Shown here in pieces: positions 40,235 through 50,816 of a DNA stretch of 64,000 bases. The stretch lies in NCBI GenBank assembly GCA_029866125.1, contig JARWZZ010000019.1:186001-250000 (forward strand), in the 5' to 3' direction. The stretch comes from Limnobacter sp. Lineage in GTDB: Bacteria; Pseudomonadota; Gammaproteobacteria; Burkholderiales; Burkholderiaceae_B. A program made the translations under genes and the position numbers. The number at the start of each line of letters is the position of its first letter. Position 1 is the stretch's first letter. The notes under the pieces are model-generated. The model ran no database searches, was not told the origin of the DNA, and saw nothing but the letters and a program-made list of their open reading frames with translations.

Positions 40235-41101
40235 TTGATCAAAAACGAGATTTTCCAATCTTTTGGCCCGGCGCTTGAACTGGCTTTGTTGCGCAATGTG
40301 CAGGAAGCCATTGAAGAGGACATGGGCAACTGCGACTACACAGGCTTGTTGATTGACCCAAGCCGCCGCTGCAAAGCCCGCTTGACTTGCAGGGATGAAG
40401 CCGTGGTGTGCGGTTTGCCTTGGTTTGAGTCGGTGTTTAAAACTTTAGATGCCACAGCCTTGCTGGATTGGAAGGTGAGGGATGGTGACACGGTACAACC
40501 CGGTACCGTCATTTGTGAAATTGACGGTTTGGCCCGCCCCATGTTGACTGCTGAGCGGTCTGCGATGAATTATTTGCAATTGTTGAGCGGGGTGGCAACC
40601 CGCACCCAGTATTTTGTGCGGTTGGTTGCAGGCACTCCTGCTTCGATTCTTGACACGCGCAAAACCCTGCCGGGTAACCGTTTGGCCCAAAAATATGCAG
40701 TGCGTGTGGGTGGGGGCGTCAATCAGCGCTTGGCTTTGTACGACGGCATTTTAATCAAAGAGAACCACATTGCTGCCGCTGGGGGTATTGAGTTGGCCCT
40801 GCAGCGCGCTGAACAGGTGCGCGGTGCGCATGTGACCGTGCAAATCGAAGTTGAAAACCTGACCGAGTTGGCCATTGCCTTGAAAGCCGGTGCGGTGTCG
40901 GTGTTGCTGGACAATTTTGATTTGCAAGGATTGCGCGATGCGGTGGCATTGAACGCAGGCCGCGCAATTCTGGAAGCTTCTGGGGGCGTGAATGAAAGCT
41001 CGGTCCGTGCAATTGCCGAGACCGGCGTGGATCGAATTTCAATCGGTTCCTTGACCAAGGATGTCAAGGCAACCGATTACTCTTTGAGGGTTTTGGACTA
41101 A
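40235..41101 (+). CDS. nadC: nicotinate-nucleotide pyrophosphorylase
   Basis: AERSAMNYLQLLSGVATRT; LDTRKTLPGNRLAQKYAVRVGGGVNQRLALYDGILIKENH. TTG start. Confidence 0.97.
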   Translation: MIKNEIFQSFGPALELALLRNVQEAIEEDMGNCDYTGLLIDPSRRCKARLTCRDEAVVCGLPWFESVFKTLDATALLDWKVRDGDTVQPGTVICEIDGLARPMLTAERSAMNYLQLLSGVATRTQYFVRLVAGTPASILDTRKTLPGNRLAQKYAVRVGGGVNQRLALYDGILIKENHIAAAGGIELALQRAEQVRGAHVTVQIEVENLTELAIALKAGAVSVLLDNFDLQGLRDAVALNAGRAILEASGGVNESSVRAIAETGVDRISIGSLTKDVKATDYSLRVLD

Positions 41102-41114
41102 TTCGAGCCTGAAA

Positions 41115-42713
41115 TTACTTCTTCCTTGTCCGCGTCATGACCGTTGGGAATGCTTTGGGCAATGTGTCTTTGTAATCCGAGCTGAAGTGCAGGCCACGGC
41201 TTTCTTTGCGTGACAGCGCGCTGGTGACAATCAAATCGGCCACATCCACCAAGTTACGCAGTTCAAGCAGGTCGCGGCCCACGCGGAAGTGGCTGTAATA
41301 CTCGGTGATTTCTTCTCGCAGCAAATGGATGCGGTGTTGTGCACGCTCCAACCGTTTGCCTGTGCGCACAATGCCCACGTAGTTCCACATGGTCAGGCGC
41401 AATTCATCCCAGTTGTGGGCAATGACCACTTCTTCGTCGGGGTCGGTGACTCGACTTTCGTCCCATTCTGGCAGGGCAATGGCCTCTTTGCGGGGGCGGG
41501 TTAGTATGTCTTGCGAGGCTGCTTTGCCCATGACCACACATTCCAGCAAACTGTTGCTGGCCAAGCGGTTTGCGCCGTGCAGGCCGGTGTAAGCGGTTTC
41601 GCCCACGGCGTAAAGGCCGGGAATGTCGGTGCGTGCCGAATGGTCGGTGACCACGCCACCACAGGTGTAGTGGGCTGCTGGAACCACAGGGATAGGTTCT
41701 TTGGTGATGTCGATGCCCAGCTCCAAACAGCGTTGGTAGATGTTGGGGAAGTGGGCTTTGAGTTTGTCTGCCGGTTCGTGGCTAATATCCAAATGCACGC
41801 AATCCAAACCGCGTTTTTTCATTTCAAAGTCGATGGCGCGGGCCACCACGTCGCGGGGGGCCAGTTCGGCCCGTTCGTCATGGTCTAGCATGAAGCGGGT
41901 GCCGTCGGGCAATTTCAGCAAGCCGCCTTCACCCCGCACGGCTTCCGTAATCAAAAAGCTTTTTGCATACGGGTGGTACAGGCAGGTGGGGTGGAATTGG
42001 ATGAACTCCATATTGGCCACCCTGCAGCCTGCGCGCCAGGCCATGGCAATGCCGTCGCCTGTGGCTGTGTCGGGGTTGGTGGTGTAGTTGTACACCTTGC
42101 CCGCACCCCCGCAGGCCAACACGATGTAGGGGCAAGCCAGTGTGGTGACGCGGCCTGAGTTTTCATCCAGCACATAAGCGCCCAACACGCCTGCATCGGT
42201 TTGGCCTAAACGCTCGCCAGTGATGAGGTCAATCACCATGTGGTGTTCGTACAATTCGATGTTGGGGTGGTTTTTGACCTTGGCTTCCAGCGCGGTTTGC
42301 ACGGCATCGCCTGTGGCATCGGCCACATGCAGGATTCGGCGGTGGCTGTGGCCGCCTTCGCGGGTCAGGTGGAATCCGTTGAGGTCTGTGAACTGGGTGG
42401 GGTCGTCCTCGCGGGAGAAGGGCACGCCTTGTTCAACCAGCCAATCGATGGCATCGGAAGCGTTTTCCAGTATGAATTGGACGGCCTCTTTTTCGCACAG
42501 GCCGCCCCCTGCAATCAGGGTGTCTTCCACATGCTCGGCCACTGTGTCGGCTGGATCGCGTACAGCGGCAATGCCACCTTGGGCCCAACGGCTGGCGTTT
42601 TCGGACACGCTGCGTTTGCAAATGACCACCACACGGAGTTTTTCCGCGAGTTGAAGCGCTGTGGTTAAACCGGCCAAACCACTACCAATGATGGCCACGT
42701 CAAATTGTTTCAT
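41115..42713 (-). CDS. nadB: L-aspartate oxidase
   Basis: [39 protein letters not shown]-type [24 protein letters not shown]. Start ATG 42713. Confidence 0.97.
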   Translation of the reverse strand: MKQFDVAIIGSGLAGLTTALQLAEKLRVVVICKRSVSENASRWAQGGIAAVRDPADTVAEHVEDTLIAGGGLCEKEAVQFILENASDAIDWLVEQGVPFSREDDPTQFTDLNGFHLTREGGHSHRRILHVADATGDAVQTALEAKVKNHPNIELYEHHMVIDLITGERLGQTDAGVLGAYVLDENSGRVTTLACPYIVLACGGAGKVYNYTTNPDTATGDGIAMAWRAGCRVANMEFIQFHPTCLYHPYAKSFLITEAVRGEGGLLKLPDGTRFMLDHDERAELAPRDVVARAIDFEMKKRGLDCVHLDISHEPADKLKAHFPNIYQRCLELGIDITKEPIPVVPAAHYTCGGVVTDHSARTDIPGLYAVGETAYTGLHGANRLASNSLLECVVMGKAASQDILTRPRKEAIALPEWDESRVTDPDEEVVIAHNWDELRLTMWNYVGIVRTGKRLERAQHRIHLLREEITEYYSHFRVGRDLLELRNLVDVADLIVTSALSRKESRGLHFSSDYKDTLPKAFPTVMTRTRKK

Positions 42714-42812
42714 GCTGAAAGTCGAAAAACTCGAAAGGGTGAATCTGCCTTCCATAATAATCAAGCTGGGCGCTGATATGATGCTTTGGCCTTCAAACTG
42801 GAATATTTGCTG

Positions 42813-43646
42813 ATGTGGGATTTATTACTGCTGTCTAAAGCCCTTGTGATGGGCATTGTCGAAGGGTTGACCGAGTTTTTACCCATCTCGTCGACTGGGC
42901 ATTTGATTGTGGCCGGTTCGCTTTTGAATTTTACGGATGAAAAGGCCAAGGTTTTCGAGATTGTGATTCAGATTGCGGCCATTCTGGCAGTGATTACTGA
43001 ATACAAGCAGCGTGTGTTTTCAACGATTGTGGGTTTGGGCCGCGACCCAATTGCCAACCGTTTTGCAATCAATGTGATTTTGGCTTTTATGCCCTTGGCT
43101 GTGCTGGGCTTGATGTTTGGTAAGCACATCAAGGCGGTGCTGTTTGCGCCTGTGCCTGTGGCGGTGGCTTTTGTGGTGGGCGGTTTTTTAATTTTGTGGA
43201 TTGAAAAACACGTGCAGCGGCCCGGGCATGTAATCAAAATGCAAACCATTGATGAGATGAGGCCGTTGGATGCAATCAAGTTGGGGTTTATTCAGGCTTT
43301 GGCTTTGATTCCCGGTACTTCGCGCAGCGGTGCAACTATTTTGGGTGGCCTGTGGTTGGGTTTGTCACGAGTGGCTGCGGCGCAGTTTTCGTTTTTCTTG
43401 GCCATGCCCACCTTGTTGGCAGCGGGTGTTTATGAGTTGTACAAAAGCCGGCATATTTTAAGTGCGGCTGATTTGCCCTTGTTTGCTGTGGGCAGCCTGG
43501 CCAGTTTTGTGAGTGCTTTGTTGTGTGTACGTTTGCTGTTGAGGTACATCACCACCCATGATTTCAAGGTGTTTGCCTACTACCGGATTGTGTTTGGCTT
43601 GGTGATTTTAATCACGGCTCAAGCCGGTTGGGTGGTGTGGTCATAG
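42813..43646 (+). CDS. uppP: undecaprenyl-diphosphatase
   Basis: [31 protein letters not shown]. Confidence 0.96.
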   Translation: MWDLLLLSKALVMGIVEGLTEFLPISSTGHLIVAGSLLNFTDEKAKVFEIVIQIAAILAVITEYKQRVFSTIVGLGRDPIANRFAINVILAFMPLAVLGLMFGKHIKAVLFAPVPVAVAFVVGGFLILWIEKHVQRPGHVIKMQTIDEMRPLDAIKLGFIQALALIPGTSRSGATILGGLWLGLSRVAAAQFSFFLAMPTLLAAGVYELYKSRHILSAADLPLFAVGSLASFVSALLCVRLLLRYITTHDFKVFAYYRIVFGLVILITAQAGWVVWS

Positions 43647-45325
43647 GGCTCAAACAGGTAGGCTTCTTTGAAGGTTTGCATGGGCAAAGGTTTTGACAAC
43701 CAGTAGCCTTGAAGGAAGTCCGCGCCCAGCTCATGGATCAATTGGTATTCTGCATCGGTTTCTACCCCTTCTGCGGTAACCAGCAAGCCCATGACGTGGC
43801 CCATTTCGATGGTGGATTGAAGTATGACCCTTGCGTCAGAATCAATGTCGATGCCTTGTACCAGTGAGCGGTCTATTTTAAGTTCAGTCACTGGGAAGCG
43901 TTTGAGGTAAGCCAGTGAGGAGTAGCCACTGCCAAAGTCATCAATCGCAATTTTGAATCCCATGTTGGCAAAGCCTTGCAGCAGTTCGCAGGCTTGGTCG
44001 GGGTCACGCATGGTGCTGCTTTCAGTCACTTCGATGGTGATGTTGCCCGCAATCTGAGGTTGGTACTTGTGTTTGCGCTCCACCCATTTCAGCAGAGTGT
44101 TGTCTTCCAAATCCAAGGCTGAAATGTTGACGCTAAGCTGCACGTTTCCACTGTTGAAATCGGGGGTGATGGCATACACCTGCTCAAACAGCCAAAGGGT
44201 GATGTTTTTGATAAGCCCTGTTTGCTCAGCCAGTGGAATAAAGGCGTTGGGTTGGATCATGCCACGCTCTGGGTGTCGCCAGCGGATCAGCACTTCAGCC
44301 TGAGTGACTTTGCCGCTGCGCACACTCATTTTGGGTTGCAGGTAAAGCTCAAATTCATTTTGTACAATGGCTTTTTTAAGTTCGCCAATCAGGGCAAGGC
44401 GCTTCGTGGAGCGCTGTTCAAAGGCTTCTTCAAACACCACCATTGGGTTGTGGGTTTTTTTGGCGATTTGCCGGGCAATTTCGGCCCTGCGAAGCAGGGA
44501 TTCTGGGTTTTCGCCATGCTCGGGGAAGTGTGCAATGCCTGCATGGCATTCCAAATCCAAAAAATGACCACTGATTTTCAGCTCGCCAATCAGTAGGCGC
44601 CGCAGGTCTATGGTTTTTGAAATGCGATCAAAAATGGACCGAGGCAAAAGTATGCTGAACACATTGCCTTCAAGCCGTGCAGAGACCAAGCTGTTTTTCG
44701 CGATGCGTTGTGCTTTTTTGGCAGCTGTTTTGAGAACTTGGTCGGCAAAGTCATAACCCAGTACTTCATTGATGTTTTCTAGGTTGTCGATGCTCCAAGT
44801 GGCCAGTGAAAGGGGCTCCTTGGCGTGGGAAATGCGCTCCCTCAGGGTGAATATGAGATAGGCCCGGTTGTGAAGCCCGGTCAATTGGTCTTTGTAGGCG
44901 GTGCGTCGAATGTAGCGGTCACGCTCGTCCACCAAGGTGGCCATGTCGTTGAGGCTTTTGCTGAGCTGGTCAATTTCCGCAACGCCGGTGGATTTAAAGC
45001 GGTGGCTGTATTGCCCTTCAGAGAAGGATTTGGCAATTTGCGTCAATGCAAAAAGGTCAGTGCGGATGGAGCCTGTGATTAACACGCTGCACAACCACGA
45101 CGCCAGTGGAATAATCAGCAGCAGCCCCGTAATCGCTTGAATGGACAAATCGAACAAGCCGAAATCTGACCGTTGAGACTCAAGAAACACCCAGGGCAGT
45201 AGCCCCACCCATGCCGAACACGCAAGGCAGAGCCCGAATGTCTTGCGCTTGAGCGACAAGGCTGGCTTGGTGGGCTCTGGTTTTGCCATGGTGCTGGCTA
45301 TTATCGAATCTTTTACTTTGGTCAT
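43619..45325 (-). CDS. membrane protein with HAMP-like, degenerate GGDEF and EAL domains (probable c-di-GMP phosphodiesterase)
   Basis: GGDEF site reads LEGNVF; EAL site reads [13 protein letters not shown]; conserved [29 protein letters not shown] and [11 protein letters not shown]. Confidence 0.88.
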   Translation of the reverse strand: MTKVKDSIIASTMAKPEPTKPALSLKRKTFGLCLACSAWVGLLPWVFLESQRSDFGLFDLSIQAITGLLLIIPLASWLCSVLITGSIRTDLFALTQIAKSFSEGQYSHRFKSTGVAEIDQLSKSLNDMATLVDERDRYIRRTAYKDQLTGLHNRAYLIFTLRERISHAKEPLSLATWSIDNLENINEVLGYDFADQVLKTAAKKAQRIAKNSLVSARLEGNVFSILLPRSIFDRISKTIDLRRLLIGELKISGHFLDLECHAGIAHFPEHGENPESLLRRAEIARQIAKKTHNPMVVFEEAFEQRSTKRLALIGELKKAIVQNEFELYLQPKMSVRSGKVTQAEVLIRWRHPERGMIQPNAFIPLAEQTGLIKNITLWLFEQVYAITPDFNSGNVQLSVNISALDLEDNTLLKWVERKHKYQPQIAGNITIEVTESSTMRDPDQACELLQGFANMGFKIAIDDFGSGYSSLAYLKRFPVTELKIDRSLVQGIDIDSDARVILQSTIEMGHVMGLLVTAEGVETDAEYQLIHELGADFLQGYWLSKPLPMQTFKEAYLFEPYDHTTQPA

Positions 45326-45415
45326 GAAAAGACGCCGCTATGCTTTCCATGATTAGAACAAACTCACTTGGATTGGGTAATACCGCCAAGTGGTGAGGCT
45401 ACTTGGGGTAGGTGC

Positions 45416-46141
45416 TTAACTTTTAAGAAACAACAAGTCCCACACGCCGTGGCCCAGTTTAAGTCCCCGGTTTTCGAATTTGGTGAGTGGCCTTTCATCT
45501 GGGCGTGGCGCAAAGCCGCCCGCAAGGTCCTTACTCACCGTGTTGGTCAACGCGGGTTCGCCGGACAGCACTTCCAGCATTTGATGGGCATAGTGTTCCC
45601 AGTCGGTCGCGCAGTGCAGCAGTGCACCGGGCTTGAGTTTGGTGCACAGGTGTTTGATGAATTCAGGTTGAATGAGGCGGCGTTTGAAGTGCCGCTTTTT
45701 GCGCCACGGGTCGGGGAAGTAAATCAGCACGCGGTCCAGCGACGCATCTGGGATCATTTCATTCAAAATATCAACCACGTCGTGGGACATGATGCGGATG
45801 TTTTGAATATTTTGCTCTTCGATCCGTTTGATGAGCGCGCCCACGCCAGCGGTGTAAATTTCCACGCCCAAATAATTCACATGCGGGTGTGCAGTGGCTA
45901 TTTTGGCGGTGGTTTCGCCCATGCCAAAGCCAATTTCCAGCCAAGTGGGAGCTTGGCGTTTGAATGCTTGTTCAAAGTCCAGTTGTTGCCCGGCTTTGTA
46001 TTCAATGCCCCACACGGGCATGCCCCGTTCAACCGCTTGCTCTTGGGCTTTGGTGAGGTGCCCCCGGCGGTACACGAAGCTTTTGATGTGGCCGTAGTCG
46101 ACCTTGGGGTCTTGCTCTTCTTTGGGTGCTTGGTCTTGCAT
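45416..46141 (-). CDS. trmB: tRNA (guanine-N7-)-methyltransferase
   Basis: [36 protein letters not shown]. Confidence 0.95.
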   Translation of the reverse strand: MQDQAPKEEQDPKVDYGHIKSFVYRRGHLTKAQEQAVERGMPVWGIEYKAGQQLDFEQAFKRQAPTWLEIGFGMGETTAKIATAHPHVNYLGVEIYTAGVGALIKRIEEQNIQNIRIMSHDVVDILNEMIPDASLDRVLIYFPDPWRKKRHFKRRLIQPEFIKHLCTKLKPGALLHCATDWEHYAHQMLEVLSGEPALTNTVSKDLAGGFAPRPDERPLTKFENRGLKLGHGVWDLLFLKS

Positions 46142-46159
46142 AGTGGGTGCTGTTCGGGT

Positions 46160-46975
46160 TTAGCTGGCGCTGCCAATGATTCCGGTGGTGGGCGAGGAGG
46201 GGCTTGCGCTGTAAAATTTGCGTGGCATGCGGCCTGCAAGGTAAGCCAAGCGGCCAGACTCAACACCCAAGCGCATGGCGTGGGCCATTTTAACGGGGTC
46301 TTGAGCTTTGGCAATGGCGGTGTTCATCAACACGCCGTGGCAGCCCAGTTCCATGGCAATGGTGGCGTCAGACGCTGTGCCCACGCCTGCATCCACAATC
46401 ACTGGCACCTTGGCTTTTTGCAAAATCAGGTTGATGTTCCAAGGGTTTAGAATACCCATGCCTGAACCGATGAGGGAGGCCAGCGGCATGATGGCAACAC
46501 AGCCCACGTCTTCTAGTTTTTGGGCGTAAATTGGGTCGTCAGAGCAGTACACCATGACTTCAAAACCGTCTTGCACCAGTTCTTTGGCGGCAATCAGGGT
46601 GTCTTCCATGTTGGGGTAGAGGGATTCCGGGTCGCCCAGCACTTCAAGCTTGCATAGGTTGTGGCCGTCCAGCAGTTCACGGCCCAAACGCAGGGTGCGC
46701 ACTGCATCTTTGGCTGTGTAGCAGCCTGCCGAGTTGGGCAGGTAGGCGTATTTGGAGGGGGGAATGTAGTCCAGCAGGCTGGGCTCGCCCGCGGTTTGGC
46801 CAATGTTGGTGCGGCGAATGGCCACAGTCACAATTTGTGAGCCGCTGGCCTCAATGGCTTCGCGGGTTTGCTCCATGCTGGCGTATTTGCCAGTGCCCAC
46901 CAGCAGGCGACTGCTGAATGTGCGCGTTCCAATTTTCCATTCGTCTGCTTTCAATTGTTCTTGGACCGCTTGCAT
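46160..46975 (-). CDS. thiG: thiazole synthase
   Basis: [65 protein letters not shown]. Start reassigned to 46975. Confidence 0.97.
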   Translation of the reverse strand: MQAVQEQLKADEWKIGTRTFSSRLLVGTGKYASMEQTREAIEASGSQIVTVAIRRTNIGQTAGEPSLLDYIPPSKYAYLPNSAGCYTAKDAVRTLRLGRELLDGHNLCKLEVLGDPESLYPNMEDTLIAAKELVQDGFEVMVYCSDDPIYAQKLEDVGCVAIMPLASLIGSGMGILNPWNINLILQKAKVPVIVDAGVGTASDATIAMELGCHGVLMNTAIAKAQDPVKMAHAMRLGVESGRLAYLAGRMPRKFYSASPSSPTTGIIGSAS

Positions 46976-47033
46976 ACTGCTCAAACTCCTGCTGATGTTG
47001 TGACATCCATTGTAAACCCGGCCTGTTGCTTCC

Positions 47034-47237
47034 CTAGCCGCCGCCGACGGCAATCACGATTTCCAGTGTGGCATCGGGTTGGAGTGTGGTGGTGCTGTGG
47101 GCGCTTTTGGGTACGATTTCGCCATTCATTTCCACTGCAATCCGTTTGCCCACCAAATCAAGCTGGGTTAGCAGGTTGAGCACGGTGGATTGAGGGGGCA
47201 ATTGATGATGTTGACCGTTTACAGTGACTGTCATCAT
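47034..47237 (-). CDS. thiS: sulfur carrier protein ThiS
   Basis: 66-67 aa, [14 protein letters not shown]-terminal VGGG. Confidence 0.93.
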   Translation of the reverse strand: MMTVTVNGQHHQLPPQSTVLNLLTQLDLVGKRIAVEMNGEIVPKSAHSTTTLQPDATLEIVIAVGGG

Positions 47238-47325
47238 GGTAGTGGGCTGAGGTTCCTGGTTTGAAAATTAGTTATTGCGCTGAATTCATGCCGAATGCGG
47301 TAGGCGGCTTTCCTGTAAGATTGTG

Positions 47326-47355
47326 AGCATTCGTATGATTGTTTATGCGAATGCT
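47326..47355. promoter_or_regulatory. inverted repeat between divergent thiS and arsS-like gene, candidate operator or hairpin
   Basis: AGCATTCGTAT-GATTGTTT-ATGCGAATGCT: 11-bp arms, one mismatch, 8-nt spacer. Confidence 0.6.
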
Positions 47356-47434
47356 GAAACTTTTTGGTCGCTAGAAGCGAATAAGCAAAGCGAATACCCA
47401 CATTGTAAAGCACAACGCATCACTGGAGATTTAC

Positions 47435-48397
47435 ATGCACTCAACTGTTCATTTGCTTCAATCCACCGACTTTCCCAAGGTAAGGCGGTTGCGCTTGGAC
47501 ACTGTGCAGGTGAATTTGGGCTATTTGTGTAATCAAAGCTGCAATCACTGCCATGTCAACGCGGGGCCAAACCGCAAAGAGTTGATGGACGAGGCCAACA
47601 TTGATGGTTTGATCACCCTGATGAATCAAGGTTGGGTAAAAACCTTGGATTTGACCGGTGGTGCGCCCGAGATGAATCCGCATTTCCGCAAACTGGTGGT
47701 TGCAGCCCGAAAAGCCGGTGTGAGGGTGATTGACCGTTGCAACCTGACTATTTTAGAAGAGCCGGGTTACGAGTATTTGGCTGAATTTTTGGCCGAGCAA
47801 GGGGTTGAGGTTTCAGCCTCTTTGCCCTGCTATTTGGAAGACAATGTGGACAAGCAACGCGGCAAGGGTGTGTTTGATTCCAGCATCCGTGGTTTGCAGC
47901 GCTTGAATCAGCTGGGTTATGCACAAAAGGCCCAGCTGCCTTTGAATTTGGTGTTTAACCCCCAAGGCCCCAGTTTGCCCCCGCCCCAAGAGGCTTTGGA
48001 AGCGGATTACAAACAGGTGTTGTTTGAAAAGTTTGGCATCCAGTTCAATAGTTTGCTGACGATTACCAACATGCCCATTGCCCGGTTTGGCAGCACCTTG
48101 ATTAGCAAAGGCACATTCAATACCTACATGGAAGTGTTGAAAGGCGCTTACAAAGCCGAGAATTTGCCGTCGGTGATGTGCCGTGGTTTGGTGTCAATTG
48201 ACTACACGGGGGCTTTGTACGATTGCGACTTTAACCAACAGTTGGGTTGGCCCATTCGCGATTCACAGGGCCGTGCAATGCATTTGAAAGATTTGTCTGA
48301 ACACGCGCTGGATGACATCGAAGTAACGGTGGGCGACCACTGTTATGCCTGCACAGCAGGTCAGGGCAGCAGCTGTGGTGGCGCTTTGGCGGCTTGA
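47435..48397 (+). CDS. arsS: ArsS-family radical SAM protein (arsenosugar-biosynthesis type)
   Basis: CNQSCNHCH [4Fe-4S] motif; DLTGGAPEMNP; SLPCYLEDNVDKQRGKGVFDSSIRGL; NPQGPSLPPPQ; C-terminal CYACTAGQGSSCGGAL. Confidence 0.85.
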   Translation: MHSTVHLLQSTDFPKVRRLRLDTVQVNLGYLCNQSCNHCHVNAGPNRKELMDEANIDGLITLMNQGWVKTLDLTGGAPEMNPHFRKLVVAARKAGVRVIDRCNLTILEEPGYEYLAEFLAEQGVEVSASLPCYLEDNVDKQRGKGVFDSSIRGLQRLNQLGYAQKAQLPLNLVFNPQGPSLPPPQEALEADYKQVLFEKFGIQFNSLLTITNMPIARFGSTLISKGTFNTYMEVLKGAYKAENLPSVMCRGLVSIDYTGALYDCDFNQQLGWPIRDSQGRAMHLKDLSEHALDDIEVTVGDHCYACTAGQGSSCGGALAA

Positions 48398-49686
48398 TCG
48401 TGACTTATCTTGGTGGTCTTGATCAGGTGTTTGGCCATGTGCAAGGCCTGTTCAGACTGAGTGGATGCTGATTCAGCATACTGTTCAATTTGCTCCAACA
48501 AGTTGGACCAGGCAGTGTGGTTCACGGCCAAATGCTCTGCAAGCTTGTTGGTTTCCAAGTGCCCGGAATTGATTTTCTGGGTGGCCAGCACCAAACCCTC
48601 AATGGCTTCCTTCAAAGCTTGCTGGCTTTGGCTAATCAGTGCGTGCATGTGGGTTGCTTGGGGGTTGGCGGGGTCTTGGACTTTGAGTTCCGCCAACATC
48701 AACCGGCTTGCCTCCCCGGCCCGCTTCAAACCCTGAGCGCTGTTGCGCATGTCTTCCCGCAGGGCGTCCAGTTGTTCGCGGACTTGCTCAACCGTTCCAT
48801 CAGCCCTTATATTGCGTTGATTGTTGGTCAAGGCCACTTTGGCCAAACTGGTGGCTTGGCTAGACAGTTTGTGAAACGCATGGGCAAATTCCAGCGTTTT
48901 TTGACCGCTGCGTTTTAGCTCTTCAAGCTGAGTGCCCAATTGCATCAAGGCCTGCTTGTGGTCCATGTTGCGGGTGTTCTCAATGGCAGCCAATACGCCT
49001 TCCAAAGCCAATGTAGCACCCAAGCGGGTTTGGTCACTTTCGCTTTGCGTGCGCAGTGCCAGGCTTAGGGTATTTACCCGGCGTATCCACATGTTTTTTT
49101 GCCGGCTGTAGGTCCACAAGCCCAGCATGATTAACCCCGGTAGGAAAAACAGCAGTGCAATCACCTGCAGCAAGGTCACAAAACCATTGCTGGCCGATTG
49201 AAGGTGGTCTTCAAGCGCTTGCAAGCGGGGTTGTGCTTCCATGCGGATGGCGCGTTCCCGCTGCACCCGGTTTTCTGTGGTGCTGTCCAACCCGCCGATT
49301 GGGCGCGATAGGGCTTCGATGGCCTGAGTTAAATAATATTGCAGGCGCTGTTGAAACAAGGGGCCCAGCCACAACAGGGATGATTCCTGAGTGCTGACCG
49401 CTTGACCCAATTCCAGCAATTGCTTCAAAGCCAAAGGCTCAGGTGGGCTGGATTGGTCTGAATTGAGGAGGGTCAGTTCTTTTAAAACCAAGCTTTGGGT
49501 GCTTCGCACCTGTTGGATCCGCTTTTCAGTGGTTTGTTGGGTGAATTGCTCGCAGGCCCAAGAGCCTAGCAGGCTAGCAAAGCCAATAAGGCACAAGGCC
49601 AGGCCGTAGTTTTTAAATCGACGCTGCTGTGCCTCGCTGACCAGCGGGGCATCCATGGAAATGGAGTCAAGAGGGTGAGCGTTCAA
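48361..49686 (-). CDS. membrane protein with long coiled-coil cytoplasmic region, unknown function
   Basis: Two hydrophobic segments (LALCLIGFASLLGSWA; LLQVIALLFFLPGLIMLGLW) and a helical C-terminal region. Confidence 0.65.
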   Translation of the reverse strand: MNAHPLDSISMDAPLVSEAQQRRFKNYGLALCLIGFASLLGSWACEQFTQQTTEKRIQQVRSTQSLVLKELTLLNSDQSSPPEPLALKQLLELGQAVSTQESSLLWLGPLFQQRLQYYLTQAIEALSRPIGGLDSTTENRVQRERAIRMEAQPRLQALEDHLQSASNGFVTLLQVIALLFFLPGLIMLGLWTYSRQKNMWIRRVNTLSLALRTQSESDQTRLGATLALEGVLAAIENTRNMDHKQALMQLGTQLEELKRSGQKTLEFAHAFHKLSSQATSLAKVALTNNQRNIRADGTVEQVREQLDALREDMRNSAQGLKRAGEASRLMLAELKVQDPANPQATHMHALISQSQQALKEAIEGLVLATQKINSGHLETNKLAEHLAVNHTAWSNLLEQIEQYAESASTQSEQALHMAKHLIKTTKISHDQAAKAPPQLLP

Positions 49687-49705
49687 GTGTCAGCAGCGTC
49701 CAGTC

Positions 49706-49870
49706 TTAAATTTGAGTCATTTCAAAATCTTCTTTGCGTGCGCCACATTCTGGGCATACCCAGTTTGGCGGAACGTCTTCCCATTTGGTTCCGGGTGCGA
49801 TTCCTTCGTCTGGCACACCAGCAGCTTCATCGTACACCCAACCACAAATCAAACAAATCCAAGTTTTCAT
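49706..49870 (-). CDS. rubredoxin
   Basis: Manual translation MKTWICLICGWVYDEAAGVPDEGIAPGTKWEDVPPNWVCPECGARKEDFEMTQI*; CxxCG … CPxCG iron site. Missing from the ORF track (54 aa). Confidence 0.96.
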   Translation of the reverse strand: MKTWICLICGWVYDEAAGVPDEGIAPGTKWEDVPPNWVCPECGARKEDFEMTQI

Positions 49871-49991
49871 TTCAGTTTACTCCTGAGTACTGCAAGCGTT
49901 TGCGCTGAACAGAGAAAAAAATTTTCTAACCGGGGGATAATACTGAGTTCTGGGTCTGATCACAAACTGATCCGTCCATTTCTGGATTTTT

Positions 49992-50816
49992 ATGACGTAC
50001 GAGTTACCCCTTGTTTTGACTTTCTCTGCCTCTGACCCCACAGCCGGGGCTGGTATGCAGGCAGACCTTCTCACCGTCTCTGCCATGGGTGCCCATGCGC
50101 TTACTGTATTGACTGGCATGACAGCGCAAAACACCTCCGGTGTGTCGCGTTTTGAACCCTGTTCCGCAGACTGGGTGCAGGCGCAAGTGGACTGCTTGAT
50201 GTTGGATGCCCCGCGCATACGTGCAATTAAAGCTGGGGTGTTGGGCAGTGTGGACAACCTGCGTGTGCTTGTAAATGTGGTCAATCAGTGTGCTCAGGCT
50301 CCTTTGGTGCTTGACCCTGTGATGGCCTCGGGCCGTGGCGATGCTTTGGGCATGCCGGTGGTGTTTGACACCATGAAGGCCGAGCTTTTCCCCCATGTGA
50401 CTTTGCTAACCCCCAATTGGCCAGAAGCCAAAGCCTTGACCGGAAAGCGTACTGCACCCTCTGCAGCCAAATACCTGTTGGACTTGGGTTGCAAAGCAGT
50501 GTTAATCAAGGGCGAACATGTGAAGTCAGACAATGTGGTGAACCGATTGTATTTGGCCTCGGGCGAAACCTTTGATTTTCCGTGTGAGCGTTTGCCGGGG
50601 CAGTACCATGGGTCAGGCTGTACCTTGGCCTCTGCCTGCGCAGCGGCATTGGCGCAGGGCATGGATTTAGCAGATGCGGTGGAGTTGGCCTTGGGCTTTA
50701 CCTGGTCAAGCCTCCAACGTGCGTTGAAGGTGGGCAAAGGGCAGCTGATACCCGACCGCATGCATTTGATGCATGAAATGAGCCAACTGATGAATATGGA
50801 GGGCATTGCCCCGTGA
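49992..50816 (+). CDS. thiD: hydroxymethylpyrimidine/phosphomethylpyrimidine kinase
   Basis: SASDPTAGAGMQADLLTVSAMGAHALTVLTGMTAQNT; GSGCTLASACAAALAQG. Confidence 0.96.
   Translation: MTYELPLVLTFSASDPTAGAGMQADLLTVSAMGAHALTVLTGMTAQNTSGVSRFEPCSADWVQAQVDCLMLDAPRIRAIKAGVLGSVDNLRVLVNVVNQCAQAPLVLDPVMASGRGDALGMPVVFDTMKAELFPHVTLLTPNWPEAKALTGKRTAPSAAKYLLDLGCKAVLIKGEHVKSDNVVNRLYLASGETFDFPCERLPGQYHGSGCTLASACAAALAQGMDLADAVELALGFTWSSLQRALKVGKGQLIPDRMHLMHEMSQLMNMEGIAP

Noticed and set aside
42714-42764. N-terminal extension of nadB
   Set aside because: The FAD-binding N-terminus [15 protein letters not shown] starts at 42713.
45368-46450. 360-aa plus-strand ORF
   Set aside because: Antisense to trmB and thiG; no recognisable domain.
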